From contig NZ_CAJHCR010000024.1 in the NCBI RefSeq assembly GCF_904848585.1, positions 32,317 through 96,316 of the forward strand: a DNA stretch of 64,000 nt. The letters are read 5' to 3'. Under the pieces are notes generated by a model. It saw only the letters and a program-made list of their open reading frames with translations. It was not told the origin of the DNA and made no database searches. The stretch is from Paraburkholderia kirstenboschensis. Its GTDB lineage: Bacteria > Pseudomonadota > Gammaproteobacteria > Burkholderiales > Burkholderiaceae. The position numbers and the translations under genes are program-made. How positions within the stretch are numbered: the first letter of the stretch is position 1; the number at the start of each line of letters is the position of its first letter. This document shows, piece by piece, positions 26,439 through 35,286 of this stretch.

Positions 26439-26645
26439 TTACTGGAGCGTGATTTCGCCATCAAACTCCACTTTCAGCTTGAGCCCTGCAACTTCCAGCG
26501 TTACTTTTGCGGGAAACGATTCCGTACCTGCGATGGTGCCGTCAGCAAGGGCCTTGGCTACTGCGTGCTCGATCTCGCGCTGCGAATTGACGCCAACCAT
26601 TTTTAAGAACTTGCGTATGCTGAGGTTGAAGACTTCTTCATTCAT
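26439..26645 (-). CDS. DUF6494 family protein
   Basis: 68 residues. Starts MNEEVFNLSIRKFLKMVGVN and continues SQREIEHAVAKALADG, then PAKVTLEVAGL and VEFDGEITLQ, the full DUF6494 pattern. A small cytoplasmic protein of unknown function. The ATG at 26645 is preceded by gggagctgtca. Confidence 0.85.
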   Translation of the reverse strand: MNEEVFNLSIRKFLKMVGVNSQREIEHAVAKALADGTIAGTESFPAKVTLEVAGLKLKVEFDGEITLQ

Positions 26646-26845
26646 TGACAGCTCCCATTTTCCGATGAAGGAGAGATTCCGGCAGTGAGGTTATGCCCAG
26701 CCGGCGGGCATCGACATGCTATCGAGAGCAATTGCCCCGATGACGATGGCGACGATCTTGTCGCCGCCGAGGGTGGTGAGTTCGACCTCCGCATTCACTG
26801 CTCCATCGGCGAGGGACGTGATCTTGCCGCCACGTTATGCGACTG

Positions 26846-27079
26846 CTACGCGGCGCGGGCTAGTTCAAAAGGTGAGCGCGGCAGGGATTCGCCATCCACG
26901 AATGCAGTGGCACTGCGCGCCGCAAACGCGAAAGCGCATTCTTGACTCGCGAACTGTCCGAGATTCCCGAGTGAAGTAGCTTCACCGCCTTCCGCTAAGA
27001 TTGATGCACGCGCTACAAAGGCTGTGCCATGCTTCGTGACGCAGGGCTGAATTACTGCGCCGCGGTGATATAGAACCAT
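26846..27079 (-). CDS. Small hypothetical protein, 77 residues
   Basis: GAGGAG seven bases before the ATG at 27079 sets the start; the frame is open further upstream. The sequence begins MVLYHRGAVIQPCVTKHG and continues AFVARASILAEGGEATSLGN and FAFAARSATAFVDGESLP. I believe this beta-strand then helix layout occurs in small Burkholderia proteins of about 75 residues, but I cannot name the family. It could share a transcript with the DUF6494 gene 200 bases downstream. Confidence 0.55.
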   Translation of the reverse strand: MVLYHRGAVIQPCVTKHGTAFVARASILAEGGEATSLGNLGQFASQECAFAFAARSATAFVDGESLPRSPFELARAA

Positions 27080-27654
27080 GGCAACTCCTCTCATTGATGT
27101 TCGCGGAATCGGCGATGGCAGTTTAATGCCCATCTTCGTCCAGGGAAAAATGTTACCTTTCCTCGCAGGACGCATAAATAATACATACGTCCGTGATGTG
27201 CGCTATACCGGCCGGCCCGACTGGGGGGCGGCACACCGGCGCTGGATCAGCGCCTACTCGTTCGATTCTCTGGCAGCAGCTTGCGTTCGAGGGACCAACG
27301 GGATCGTTCAATCGCGCTCCGTTGCCGCTATCCTGTTCGCCGGCGCTATCAGCATAGCAATGTCGACCTGGGTGCGCTTTCGCTTGGGAGCCGGCGTCGC
27401 GCTAGTTGGGTTCGTCTACCTGAGCCAAATCGACGCTGACGAACGCAGACCGACGACGCCGACAAACATCCCCCAACCGGCCTGCACGCAATCACAAGCA
27501 AATGTAGGCAGTTCTGGCCGGATGGCCAGCGGATCATGGGCGAGGAAAGACGGATTTGACCGGTATAAGCGGCGCTTTTTACGGCATTTTTTCTTGCGAG
27601 GCATAAGCAGCAAAACCTAAACTGGGGCCAGCTTGATGACAGTCGGAGGTGGTC
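27080..27654. other. Intergenic region, no supported gene
   Basis: A plus-strand open frame (27078-27620) has one stretch, RPDWGAAHRRWISAYSFD near 27200-27260, that vaguely recalls IS110-type transposases. The remainder looks non-coding and the start overlaps the start of the minus-strand gene. Not called. Confidence 0.3.
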
Positions 27655-28092
27655 ATGGCCAAGCACGGTGCAGCAGCGAAGAAATCGGTGGATGTCACTT
27701 GTGTTGGTCGCGGCATGGGACGCGTCGTTCTGCGTCGCTTCGATCCAGAGCGTGATTCATTTGATGAGTTGCCCGCAGTGTTGCATCGTGCTTTCGCCCG
27801 ACTCGGTGCAATGGGGCTCAATTGCACCTGTACAGACCAATCAGTTTCGGTCACCAAGGCTCGCGCGACACTCGACGATTGCTATGTCGTGGTGTTTGAC
27901 GGACGTCTGATCGGATCAGCGCGGCCGGTGCGAAAGGCCTCATATAAAGTTCTGCCGACCGCCCATCCGCAGGTGATCGCGCTGAACAAGGACTTGTCCG
28001 ACCCCGCCGCGAACGTGCGCATCGGCTCTTCGATCCTTCGTGGTTATCTCGACGCGACGCAAGGCGATCTGAATCTGGCATTAATGCGCTAG
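27655..28092 (+). CDS. Chimeric ORF: GNAT N-terminal fragment joined to lytic transglycosylase fragment
   Basis: 145 residues; GGAGG before the ATG at 27655. Residues about 20-95 resemble the start of a GNAT acetyltransferase (VVLRRFDPERDSFDELPAVL, CYVVVFDGRLIGSARP). From about residue 97 the sequence changes to a soluble lytic transglycosylase core (VLPTAHPQVIALNKDLSDPA, NVRIGSSILRGYLDATQGDL, NLALMR). It stops at a TAG where related proteins have Tyr; the same frame continues SGGSKGYARR after it. Neither domain is complete: there is no acetyl-CoA site and no catalytic Glu region. Probably a gene fusion scar, though the start signal is intact. Confidence 0.55.
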   Translation: MAKHGAAAKKSVDVTCVGRGMGRVVLRRFDPERDSFDELPAVLHRAFARLGAMGLNCTCTDQSVSVTKARATLDDCYVVVFDGRLIGSARPVRKASYKVLPTAHPQVIALNKDLSDPAANVRIGSSILRGYLDATQGDLNLALMR

Positions 28093-28365
28093 AGCGGCGG
28101 CAGCAAGGGCTACGCGCGTCGCGCTCAGTATACGGCAGTTCTCGATCGGTCTGCGCAAGGGGTGAGTCCCTTCCCGCGCTGCTCGGCCTGCATTTACACG
28201 ATTTCCAGGCGCGGCGCCGGATTGTCTCGCAAGGCGTCGAATGATCTGACGCATGCGTAACGCGGCTTCGTTGTTCGCAGACCGTGGGCCGTAGCCGGTG
28301 GGTTGTCGTGCCGACCGCCGCGCAGTGGCACTTCGCTACCGCACCGCGATCGGGGTTATGTGCAA

Positions 28366-29394
28366 TTACTGCAATCGTGTCTTTAACTCGTTCGCGAGCT
28401 GGCGAATCGCGGCTTTTGTCTCCGCATCTTCGGCGAGCGCGTTCAGCAGACCGAAGTCGTGGATGGTGCCGTCATAACGGGTCGTCGCGGCTTCGTTACC
28501 CGCTGCGTCGAGCTTGCGGCCGTACGCTTCACCCTCGTCGCGCAGAACGTCGAACTGCGCGACCTGGATCAGCGCAGGCGGCAGGCCCTTCAACTGATCC
28601 ACCGAGGCACGCAACGGTGACGCATAGATCTCGTTACGCTGGGCCTGATCCGTCGTGTAGGCATCCCAGAACCATTTCATCATGGGGCGCGTCAGGAAGT
28701 GGCCCTCCGCATAGGCGTTGTAGGATCCATCGTCGAAATTGTTATCCGTCACCGGCCACATCAAGCCCTGGAAGCGGATCGCCGGGCCCTGCTTGTTCTT
28801 CGCCATCAACGAGACGACCGCGGCCATGTTGCCGCCGACGCTGTTGCCAACCACCGCAAGGCGGCTACCATCCACGCCGATTTCACTGCCATGGGCAGCA
28901 ACCCACTTCGTGGCGGCATAGGCCTGATTGATCGCGACCGGATAATGCGCCTCCGGCGACGGCGTGTAGTTCACAAACACCGCCACTGCGCCCGATTGCA
29001 CAACGAGGTCGCGCACCAGACGCTCGTGCGTCTGGAAGTCGCCGAGAATCCAGCCGCCGCCGTGGAAGAACATGAACACCGGCAGGGTGCCTGTCGCCCC
29101 TTTAGGGCGCACGATCGTCAACGGCACGGAGATGCCGTCCTGTTCGATGTCCTTGCTAGACACATCGATTCCGGATAGATCGACCTTTACACCATTCTGC
29201 GCGTCGATCAGTACCTCACGCGCCTTCGTTGGCGGCAGCGTGTTGATGGCGGGCCCGGTGCCGCTGTTCAGCGCCTGGAGGAACTGGCTCGTTACGTGGT
29301 CGGGCGTAGCTGGCGCAGCGGAGTTCGCCGCGACTGCAAACGTAGTGCTGGCAGCAAGGGCGACAGCGACCGGCAGGGACTTGAATGGTTTCAT
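28366..29394 (-). CDS. Exported alpha/beta hydrolase, hormone-sensitive-lipase family
   Basis: 342 residues with a signal peptide (MKPFKSLPVAVALAASTTFA). The oxyanion-hole motif HGGGWILGD is near residue 110, and the nucleophile elbow is GNSVGGNMA, with Asn in place of the common Asp of GDSAGG. The acid lies in the FDVLRDEGEAYG region and the base in GTIHDFGLLN. This is an acetyl-esterase-like family acting on short-chain esters. It is 50 bases downstream of ohr on the same strand and likely shares its promoter and TetR control. Confidence 0.88.
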   Translation of the reverse strand: MKPFKSLPVAVALAASTTFAVAANSAAPATPDHVTSQFLQALNSGTGPAINTLPPTKAREVLIDAQNGVKVDLSGIDVSSKDIEQDGISVPLTIVRPKGATGTLPVFMFFHGGGWILGDFQTHERLVRDLVVQSGAVAVFVNYTPSPEAHYPVAINQAYAATKWVAAHGSEIGVDGSRLAVVGNSVGGNMAAVVSLMAKNKQGPAIRFQGLMWPVTDNNFDDGSYNAYAEGHFLTRPMMKWFWDAYTTDQAQRNEIYASPLRASVDQLKGLPPALIQVAQFDVLRDEGEAYGRKLDAAGNEAATTRYDGTIHDFGLLNALAEDAETKAAIRQLANELKTRLQ

Positions 29395-29444
29395 GGGGGA
29401 TGCTCTCTTCAGATTGGGTTAGACGATGGTCGTCACGAAAGGGA

Positions 29445-29870
29445 TCAAACGAGGGCGAGCGTGACGTCGATGTTGCCGCGCGTAGCGTTGGAGTACGGGC
29501 AGACGATATGAGCCTTGTCGACCAGGACTTGTGCCGCTGCGCGCTCCATGCCGGGCAGCGCGATCTTCAGTTCGACCTCGATGCCGAAACCGTTCGGGAG
29601 GGCGCCTATGCCGACGCTGCCGTCAATCGAGACATCCGCCGGGATGGCGATCTTGTCGCGGGCAGCGACGAACTTCATCGCGCCGAGAAAGCACGCGCTG
29701 TAGCCGGCGGCGAACAGCTGTTCGGGATTGGCGCCTTCACCGCCTGTCCCCCCCAGTTCCTTGGGAGTGGTGAGCCCGAAGTCGAGCTTGCCTTCGGGGA
29801 CGACAGCACGGCCGTCGCGACCGCCTGTGGCGTGGGCGTGAGCGCGATAGAGAATTTTTTCGAGTGACAT
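29445..29870 (-). CDS. ohr: Organic hydroperoxide resistance protein
   Basis: 141 residues from the ATG at 29870 (ggag upstream). Both redox cysteines of the Ohr family are in place: YSACFLGAMKF and HIVCPYSNATRGN. The N-terminal signature is present too (EKILYRAHAHATGGRDGRA). The enzyme reduces organic hydroperoxides using lipoylated proteins. In most bacteria it is under the MarR-type OhrR; here the adjacent regulator is TetR-type, with matching operator copies upstream of this gene. Confidence 0.92.
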   Translation of the reverse strand: MSLEKILYRAHAHATGGRDGRAVVPEGKLDFGLTTPKELGGTGGEGANPEQLFAAGYSACFLGAMKFVAARDKIAIPADVSIDGSVGIGALPNGFGIEVELKIALPGMERAAAQVLVDKAHIVCPYSNATRGNIDVTLALV

Positions 29871-30024
29871 GGTGAGGCTCCAATACAAAGATGTAGTTGA
29901 GGAGATAGTCGATGGTGCGTGTTCAGCGCGGCCGCCATCCGTCTATGGGCGGGCGGCGATGACGCCAGTCAGTACAAAAGTTCCAATCAGTTTCGTGTTC
30001 ATGGTCATTGATCCGTTCATATGC

Positions 30025-30038
30025 ATCTACTGATAGAT
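30025..30038. promoter_or_regulatory. Putative TetR operator, copy 1 (ohr side)
   Basis: atcta-ctga-tagat, perfect 5-bp arms. It repeats the core of the site upstream of the TetR gene (30749-30764) and lies about 155 bases before the ohr start. Confidence 0.5.
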
Positions 30039-30088
30039 AGACAAATCGACGAAGGGAGATATGACGTCCTCGTTTCTGTCTAATCTAG

Positions 30089-30108
30089 TCTATCTACGCG
30101 AAGATAGA
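30089..30108. promoter_or_regulatory. Putative TetR operator, copy 2 (ohr side)
   Basis: tctatct-acgcga-agataga, perfect 7-bp arms. Same tatct/agata half-sites as the other two copies, between the TetR stop and the ohr start. Confidence 0.5.
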
Positions 30109-30162
30109 TAGGTGGTCAAATTAAAGAGATGAATCACCACCTCACCTTACAGCTTTACTGCA

Positions 30163-30738
30163 CTACCGCTTTACCGCACTCACTTTCAAGGTAGCCTCGA
30201 TATCTTCGAGCCGGGCCTTCGTCTTAAACAACCGGCTTGCCAGCACGCTGCCCTGATAAGCCGCGAAGAGCGCGCGCGCGGCACTTTCGGGTTTGCCGTT
30301 GACCGTCAGCGTACGCTCCTGCGCACCTTGCGCGAGCACTTTCGCCAGCCAGTTTTCGTTGGCCTTGAAAAAAGCCTGTATCGAGTGCCGGATGTTGTCC
30401 GGCAGCGACTCGATGTCGGCTGCGAGCATGCCGCACAGACAAATCTGATTGCCGTCCCCCAGGGTCCTGCCAAACAACTTCGTATATTTGCTGAGCTTCG
30501 CATCGGCCGGCAATGCTGCGTCGATTGCCTTGACGGTATTGAGTACTTCGCTGCTGTACTCATTGACCGCTTCAAGTACCAGATCGTCCTTCGACGGGAA
30601 GTAGTAGTGGATACTCGACGTCTTCACGCCGACCAGTTCCGATAGATCGCGGTAGCTAAAGCCGTTGTAACCGCGGAGCATGATCAGCGTGATCGCGTGG
30701 TCGAGAATCTGCTCGCGTACTGTTGATGTCGTGTCCAT
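30163..30738 (-). CDS. TetR-family transcriptional regulator
   Basis: 191 residues from the ATG at 30738. The helix-turn-helix domain covers residues 1-50: REQILDHAITLIMLRGYNGF, SYRDLSELVGVKTSSIHYYF and PSKDDLVLEAV. The ligand domain has CLCGMLAADIESLP, a layout seen in the AcuR/YcdC-like branch with a conserved Cys-x-Cys that may sense reactive compounds. It probably represses itself and the ohr-esterase operon, since its own upstream region and the ohr upstream region share a palindrome. Confidence 0.85.
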   Translation of the reverse strand: MDTTSTVREQILDHAITLIMLRGYNGFSYRDLSELVGVKTSSIHYYFPSKDDLVLEAVNEYSSEVLNTVKAIDAALPADAKLSKYTKLFGRTLGDGNQICLCGMLAADIESLPDNIRHSIQAFFKANENWLAKVLAQGAQERTLTVNGKPESAARALFAAYQGSVLASRLFKTKARLEDIEATLKVSAVKR

Positions 30739-30748
30739 AGGCTTACTG

Positions 30749-30764
30749 TATCTACTCATAGATA
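30749..30764. promoter_or_regulatory. Putative TetR operator, copy 3 (autoregulatory)
   Basis: tatcta-ctca-tagata, perfect 6-bp arms, 11 bases upstream of the TetR start. Matches the half-sites of the two copies upstream of ohr. Confidence 0.55.
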
Positions 30765-30900
30765 GTCAGTCAAGGGGGATTTCTCTAACTATGTCGTGTC
30801 AGAGCTCGATGGGTCGGATTGGAAAGGCCGCATGTCCGCGCCGTGCGTTCTTTCGCACGCTGACACCGCGCGCCCGCGTGTATCGATCCGGGCCAATGCG

Positions 30901-32121
30901 CTAGCGCGGCAGTGTGTGCTCGTACATGTATCGGCGCGACCACGGCAGCGTCGCCGCGCTACGCCCGGCCTTGCGGCAGACGATCTGGTAGATCGAGACG
31001 TCGTCGTGCTCAAACGCGTAGGCGCAACCTGCCAGATAGACGCGCCAGATGCGGAACTTGACGTCGTCGACGAGCTTCCTGGCCTGCTCCGCTTGCGCCT
31101 CGAAGTTCCCGCTCCAGGTGTTGAGCGTGCGGGCATAATGTCGCCTCAGGTTCTCGATGTCGACCGCCTCCAGTCCGCCGCTCTGCAGCGCCTCGAGCGC
31201 GAGACTGATGTTTGGCAGCTCGCCGTCCGGGAACACGTAGCGGTCGATGAACTCGCTGCCGCCGAGGCCGGTCTCGCGACTGTCCGCGCCGGTGGAGATG
31301 ATCCCATGGTTCATCGCGATGCCGTCGTCGAGGAGCAACGCGCGGATCCGAGAGAAATAGTCAGGCAGATTCCTGCAGCCGACGTGCTCGAACATGCCGA
31401 CACTTGTGATGCGGTCGAATTGGCCTTCGACGTCGCGATAGTCCTGCAGGCGGATCTCGATGCGGTCCTCGACTCTGGCTGCTTTTACGCGCGCAGCGGC
31501 GAGATCGAACTGGCTCTGCGAAAGCGTAATACCCACACAGCGCGCGCCGAATTTCTGGGCCGCGCGCAGCACGAGCGCACCCCAGCCGCAGCCGATGTCG
31601 AGCAGGCGTTGTCCGGGCCGCAACTGGATCTTGGTGAGGATATGGTCGATCTTCTTGAGTTGCGCGGCGGCGAGGTCTTCATCGCCGTTCTCGAAGTACG
31701 CGCACGAGTAGACCATGTTTTCGTCGAGCCACAGTTGGTAGAACTCGTTCGAGACATCGTAGTGATACTGGATTGCCCGCTTGTCGGACCGCCTCGTGTG
31801 GCTCATGGCGCGCATGGCGCGCACAGCAGGGAGCGTGTCCGTCACGGTGCTACCGGCGAGCGCATACCCGATGTCGATGATGTCCGTGAGTTTGCCTTCA
31901 ATATCGATCTTGCCGTTCACGTAGGCTTCGCCGAGATTGTCGAGACTCGGATCGAGGAGCAACGGCAACGCGGATGCGCTCCTGACGTTCAGCGTGACAC
32001 GAGGCTCAGCGAACGTCCCAAAATCGAAATGCTCACCATTCCACAACACAAGGCGCGCTGGAAGGTTTGACGTCGACCGTATCTCCTCCGACCAGTGGGC
32101 CAGTTTTTTTGCAAAAAGCAT
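30901..32121 (-). CDS. cfa: Cyclopropane-fatty-acyl-phospholipid synthase family methyltransferase
   Basis: 406 residues. The N-terminal lipid-binding part (FGTFAEPRVTLNVRSASALP, LGEAYVNGKIDIEG) precedes a SAM-dependent methyltransferase domain. Key motifs: YHYDVSNEFYQLWLDENMVY and SCAYFENGDEDL. The SAM motif is LLDIGCGWGALVL, followed by GITLSQSQFDLA and a C-terminal YLAGCAYAFEHDDVSIYQI. It adds a methylene to membrane phospholipid double bonds, a stationary-phase or acid-stress change. Burkholderiales often carry several paralogues, so the symbol denotes the family only. Confidence 0.88.
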   Translation of the reverse strand: MLFAKKLAHWSEEIRSTSNLPARLVLWNGEHFDFGTFAEPRVTLNVRSASALPLLLDPSLDNLGEAYVNGKIDIEGKLTDIIDIGYALAGSTVTDTLPAVRAMRAMSHTRRSDKRAIQYHYDVSNEFYQLWLDENMVYSCAYFENGDEDLAAAQLKKIDHILTKIQLRPGQRLLDIGCGWGALVLRAAQKFGARCVGITLSQSQFDLAAARVKAARVEDRIEIRLQDYRDVEGQFDRITSVGMFEHVGCRNLPDYFSRIRALLLDDGIAMNHGIISTGADSRETGLGGSEFIDRYVFPDGELPNISLALEALQSGGLEAVDIENLRRHYARTLNTWSGNFEAQAEQARKLVDDVKFRIWRVYLAGCAYAFEHDDVSIYQIVCRKAGRSAATLPWSRRYMYEHTLPR

Positions 32122-32590
32122 CGAGATTCTCCTTTTTCCGTTGTAGCGAAGTCAGCCTGGCTGCCCGTCGGGCACCGTGCGTGAAGAGGCGAGCCCGCGG
32201 GTGCATCCGAGCCGGCGCCCCTTGGCCATGCGACGCGAGCAGTCTGGACATTGGGCGCCCCGATCCGCTGTCCACCCGATCGACGGAGAGCAAGGGAGCA
32301 GAAGCCGGCCCGTGTAGTCTAGGACGCGTGGTTTGGGGACCGCTATACCGGTTGCGCAAGGCAGATTTTCGAAGATGGTGAGTTGCCGCGAGGTGGCGTC
32401 TGTGCGTCAGTGCGGTGCCCAGCGCGCAAAACAGTATTCTGGAAACGGGACTTCCGGGGCGCACGGGCTGCCCTTTACCGTACTTGTCCCGCAATCGGCC
32501 GGATGAAGACGGATGCGCACCGCGCGGTTGCGTGCGCGCGTTGCTACTGCCTTACCACCTTCCAGCAACACTGAACGTCACAAGGAGCGT
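32122..32590. other. Divergent intergenic region between cfa and the carboxypeptidase gene
   Basis: 469 bases that must contain both promoters. Arginine-rich open frames on both strands look non-coding. aaggag lies before the carboxypeptidase ATG and a purine-rich gagaat before the cfa ATG. No clear operator found. Confidence 0.35.
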
Positions 32591-33781
32591 ATGACTCTGT
32601 GCAAGCCCCTTCGTAAGAGATATGTCTTCCTCGCGTCGCTTTGCTCGATCGCGCTGCTTTCGAATCGCGTATCGGCCCAGACCGCACCGCCCGCGGTCAA
32701 CGCGCGCGCCTGGGTCTTATTGGACTCGTCGAGCAATCAGATCCTCGCCTCGCAGAACGCCGAGGCGCGCATGGAGCCAGCGTCGCTCACGAAAATCATG
32801 ACGGCGTATCTGGTCTTTCAGGCGCTGCAGGACAATAAAATCCGCATGGACGAAACGGTGTTGCCCAGCGATGCCGTTCGCTCGGTCGGCAAGGACGAAT
32901 CGAGGATGTTCATCGAGCCGAACAAGCCGGTGTCCGTGCACGACCTGCTCTACGGGTTGATTGTAGAGTCCGGCAACGATGCCGCGATTGCACTGGCGGA
33001 AGTCGTGGGCGGCACGCAATCGCATTTCGTCGACATGATGAATGCCCAGGCCCAGGCGATAGGGATGAGCCACACGCACTTTGCGGACGTCAACGGCATG
33101 CCTGAACCGAATCACTACACGACGGCAGGCGATCTGGCGATTCTCGCGATGCGTCTGATTCACGATTTCCCGCAAGACTATCCAATCTTTTCGGTCAGGA
33201 CGTTCAGCTACGACAACATCCGGCAGCTAAACCGTAATCGCCTGCTCTGGCTCGATCCGACTGTTGACGGCCTCAAGACCGGACATACCGACGCCGCCGG
33301 GTATTGCCTGATCGCCAGCGCTCTGCGGCCCGTACGCGGCGCCCCCGGCAAAACGCGGCGTGTCCTCAGTGTCGTGATGGGCGACCGGACGGGATCCGAC
33401 CGTGTGCGCGACAGCCTGAGAATGCTCGACTTCGCCTACGATGCGTTCGAGGAAGTCGTGTTCTATAAGGCCGGTCAGGCGGTCGAGACGTCCCGCCTCT
33501 ACGAGGGCACCGCATTGAGCGTTAGGGTGGGCGTGGCGAAGGACCTGGTGCTGACCGTGCCCGTCGGTCAGGATCGCGGCGTCAAGCCGAAGGTCTCAAT
33601 CGTGTTACCGCTCGTCGCGCCGCTCGCCGCAGATCAGAAGGTGGGGAAGGTCGAGCTCGTCTCAACAGACGGCCGGGTTCTCGCACAGGCACCGCTTGTC
33701 GTGCTCGACGCAGTTCCGCAGGCCGGACTCCTTGCGCGAGCGTGGGACTTCATGCTGCTGCACCTCAATCGGCCCGGCTGA
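32591..33781 (+). CDS. dacC: D-alanyl-D-alanine carboxypeptidase (PBP5/6 type)
   Basis: 396 residues from the ATG at 32591 (aaggagcgt upstream; the frame is open to 32513). Signal peptide KRYVFLASLCSIALLSNRVSA. The serine-protease-like penicillin-binding motifs are in order: SLTK (nucleophile Ser), SGN and KTGHTDAAGYCL. A C-terminal PBP5-type beta domain follows. The end, ARAWDFMLLHLNR, is the amphipathic membrane anchor. It trims terminal D-alanine from peptidoglycan in the periplasm. dacA is an equally good name for this family. Confidence 0.9.
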   Translation: MTLCKPLRKRYVFLASLCSIALLSNRVSAQTAPPAVNARAWVLLDSSSNQILASQNAEARMEPASLTKIMTAYLVFQALQDNKIRMDETVLPSDAVRSVGKDESRMFIEPNKPVSVHDLLYGLIVESGNDAAIALAEVVGGTQSHFVDMMNAQAQAIGMSHTHFADVNGMPEPNHYTTAGDLAILAMRLIHDFPQDYPIFSVRTFSYDNIRQLNRNRLLWLDPTVDGLKTGHTDAAGYCLIASALRPVRGAPGKTRRVLSVVMGDRTGSDRVRDSLRMLDFAYDAFEEVVFYKAGQAVETSRLYEGTALSVRVGVAKDLVLTVPVGQDRGVKPKVSIVLPLVAPLAADQKVGKVELVSTDGRVLAQAPLVVLDAVPQAGLLARAWDFMLLHLNRPG

Positions 33782-33883
33782 CGGGATCGGGGGCCTCGCA
33801 CGAGGCGTCCTCCGCCAGCATGCCGGGCGACGGCGCCCGTGCGCGGATGCGCGCCGTGGTGCGGCCTGCGTTGGCCGTCCTCG

Positions 33884-34141
33884 TCAGCCGCCGGTGACAG
33901 GTGGGAAAAACGCGACTTCGCTGTCCTGGCGCACGACGAACGTGCCAGCCACCAACTCGTGGTTGACCGCTGTGCGCACCGGGCGACCCTCGCTCAGGGC
34001 GTCGGCCATCCGCGCGTTGCGCGAGGCGAGTCTCGCCCGTAGGGCGTCCATCGTCAGATGCGGCGCGTCGATATCGACGGTTTCGTGCTCGATGCCAATC
34101 TGTTCGCGAATGCTCGCGAAATACTTGATGATGAGTTTCAT
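33884..34141 (-). CDS. moaD: Molybdopterin synthase small subunit
   Basis: 85 residues from the ATG at 34141. Starts MKLIIKYFASIREQIG, has a ubiquitin-like fold pattern and ends in FFPPVTGG, the double-glycine tail that becomes a thiocarboxylate. It normally works with MoaE to sulfurate precursor Z. The following moaE here is broken, so it can act only if another moaE exists in the genome. First gene of a molybdenum-cofactor remnant near a molybdoenzyme. Confidence 0.9.
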   Translation of the reverse strand: MKLIIKYFASIREQIGIEHETVDIDAPHLTMDALRARLASRNARMADALSEGRPVRTAVNHELVAGTFVVRQDSEVAFFPPVTGG

Positions 34142-34181
34142 CGTTGCATTCCTGTTGCGTGGGCGGTGGGGCAAGGCGAAG

Positions 34182-34440
34182 TCAGCCCCTTCGCATCATG
34201 GCCCGTTCGTCACGCGTTCTGGTTTCGACCCACTCGGCGGAGCCGTCGCGGCGGACCTGTTTCCTCCAGAGCGGCGTATGCCTTCCGAAAGTCCGTCACG
34301 AACTCGCACACCCTGAACGCGGCCGCACGATGCGGCACGGCCACGATCGCGACGGCATGGCGGAGCGCGACGCGGCTGATCCGGTGGACGACCTTCACCG
34401 CACCGCACCTCGACGTGGCCGAGACCTGCATCGCGAAGGG
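34182..34440 (-). pseudogene. moaE: moaE remnant (molybdopterin synthase large subunit)
   Basis: Minus-strand translation gives VVHRISRVALRHAVAIVAVP and HRAAAFRVCEFVTDFRKAYA. After a frameshift near 34280 it continues PLWRKQVRRDGSAEWVET to a TGA at 34182-34184. These are the conserved C-terminal half and end of MoaE. The N-terminal half is missing or scrambled. It ends 41 bases before moaD on the shared strand, the normal order reversed. Confidence 0.7.
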
Positions 34441-34569
34441 CGCGGGAGCGAGTCGAGAACGGGCGTCATGGCCAATCTACGCTGGGGTACGGCCGCATCG
34501 GCGATGGGGGGCGGCGATCGCGTTCACGATATCTTCGAGAGTCCGTAGCTGGTGAAAAGGTAGGGCAGC

Positions 34570-35081
34570 GTGCTTCACTGCACTGGCCTCCAAAGCCGGA
34601 CGATGCCCGCGAAGAAGCGCGCGAGGCGGCCGGCTTGCCGGGCTTCATGCGCACGCCGCGCAGAACGAAGGGAGCTCCGAGCGACGTCAACGCGCCGCCC
34701 GTTGTCACGATCAGGTCGGACTGCGCAAGCAATGCGCGCAGGGTCGCGTGGATCGCACGTCCGTCGTCGCCCGAAATCAGGATGCCCCCGCGCAACGTCG
34801 CGAAGACATCGAGCATGTCGATGCCCCTGTTCGGCCGCGACGCCGATATGCGCCGGCTCGATGCGTAATCCGGCCGATAGCATCGGTTGTCCCGCGCGCA
34901 CTTCTTCGCCGCGCCGGCGAATGGGCGCGCCAGCTAGCACCGGCGCGTCTCATGTTGCGGTTTCATCGGCCTCGCTGGCATGCTCCTGCATTGCAACTTG
35001 TCGGCCGCGAGCGGCACCAGGTGACCCGTGAAGACGCGCGTGGCAGCGCTGGACGTCGTCGAAGCTGAGAGTGTCAGGCAT
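34570..35081 (-). pseudogene. moeA: moeA remnant (molybdopterin molybdotransferase)
   Basis: Pieces of MoeA occur in order on the minus strand but in different frames: an N-terminal MPDTLSFDDVQRC (35081) with HLVPLAADKL; then PIRRRGEEVRAGQPMLSAGL and RIEPAHIGVAAEQG; then SGDDGRAIHATLRALL, SDLIVTTGGAL and VRMKPGKPAA. The central domain around the NSAMDGYA motif is deleted. It is clearly inactive. It lies with moaD and moaE remnants beside a molybdopterin oxidoreductase gene. Confidence 0.75.
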
Positions 35082-35286
35082 CGCTTGACTGGTCGATGGA
35101 GGGAGCGCGAGTCTGCTCGCGGCCGTAGTCCGAGGTGCGCTGGTGGCTTCGTCGAGCGCTTCTTCGGGCACCGGCGCGCCCGAAGGGTCGCTTGCCGGTG
35201 ACGCTTCGCCGGCGGTGACACTGACAAAGATGCCTTGCGCACGGTGTTCCGCGCGCAAGGCGTTGTTGGCGTAGCGCGGTGGCCGC

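Noticed and set aside
27078..27620. Possible IS110-type transposase fragment
   Set aside because: Only about 18 residues (GAAHRRWIS region) hint at it. The rest does not align in my judgement and the frame overlaps another gene start.
30796..32070. 424-residue plus-strand open frame
   Set aside because: It is antisense to the cyclopropane-fatty-acid-synthase-type gene, whose motifs are clear on the other strand.
35082..35286. Possible remnant of another cofactor gene between moeA and cydB
   Set aside because: The frame (SGAPVPEEALDEATSAP) looks protein-like but matches no family I can name.
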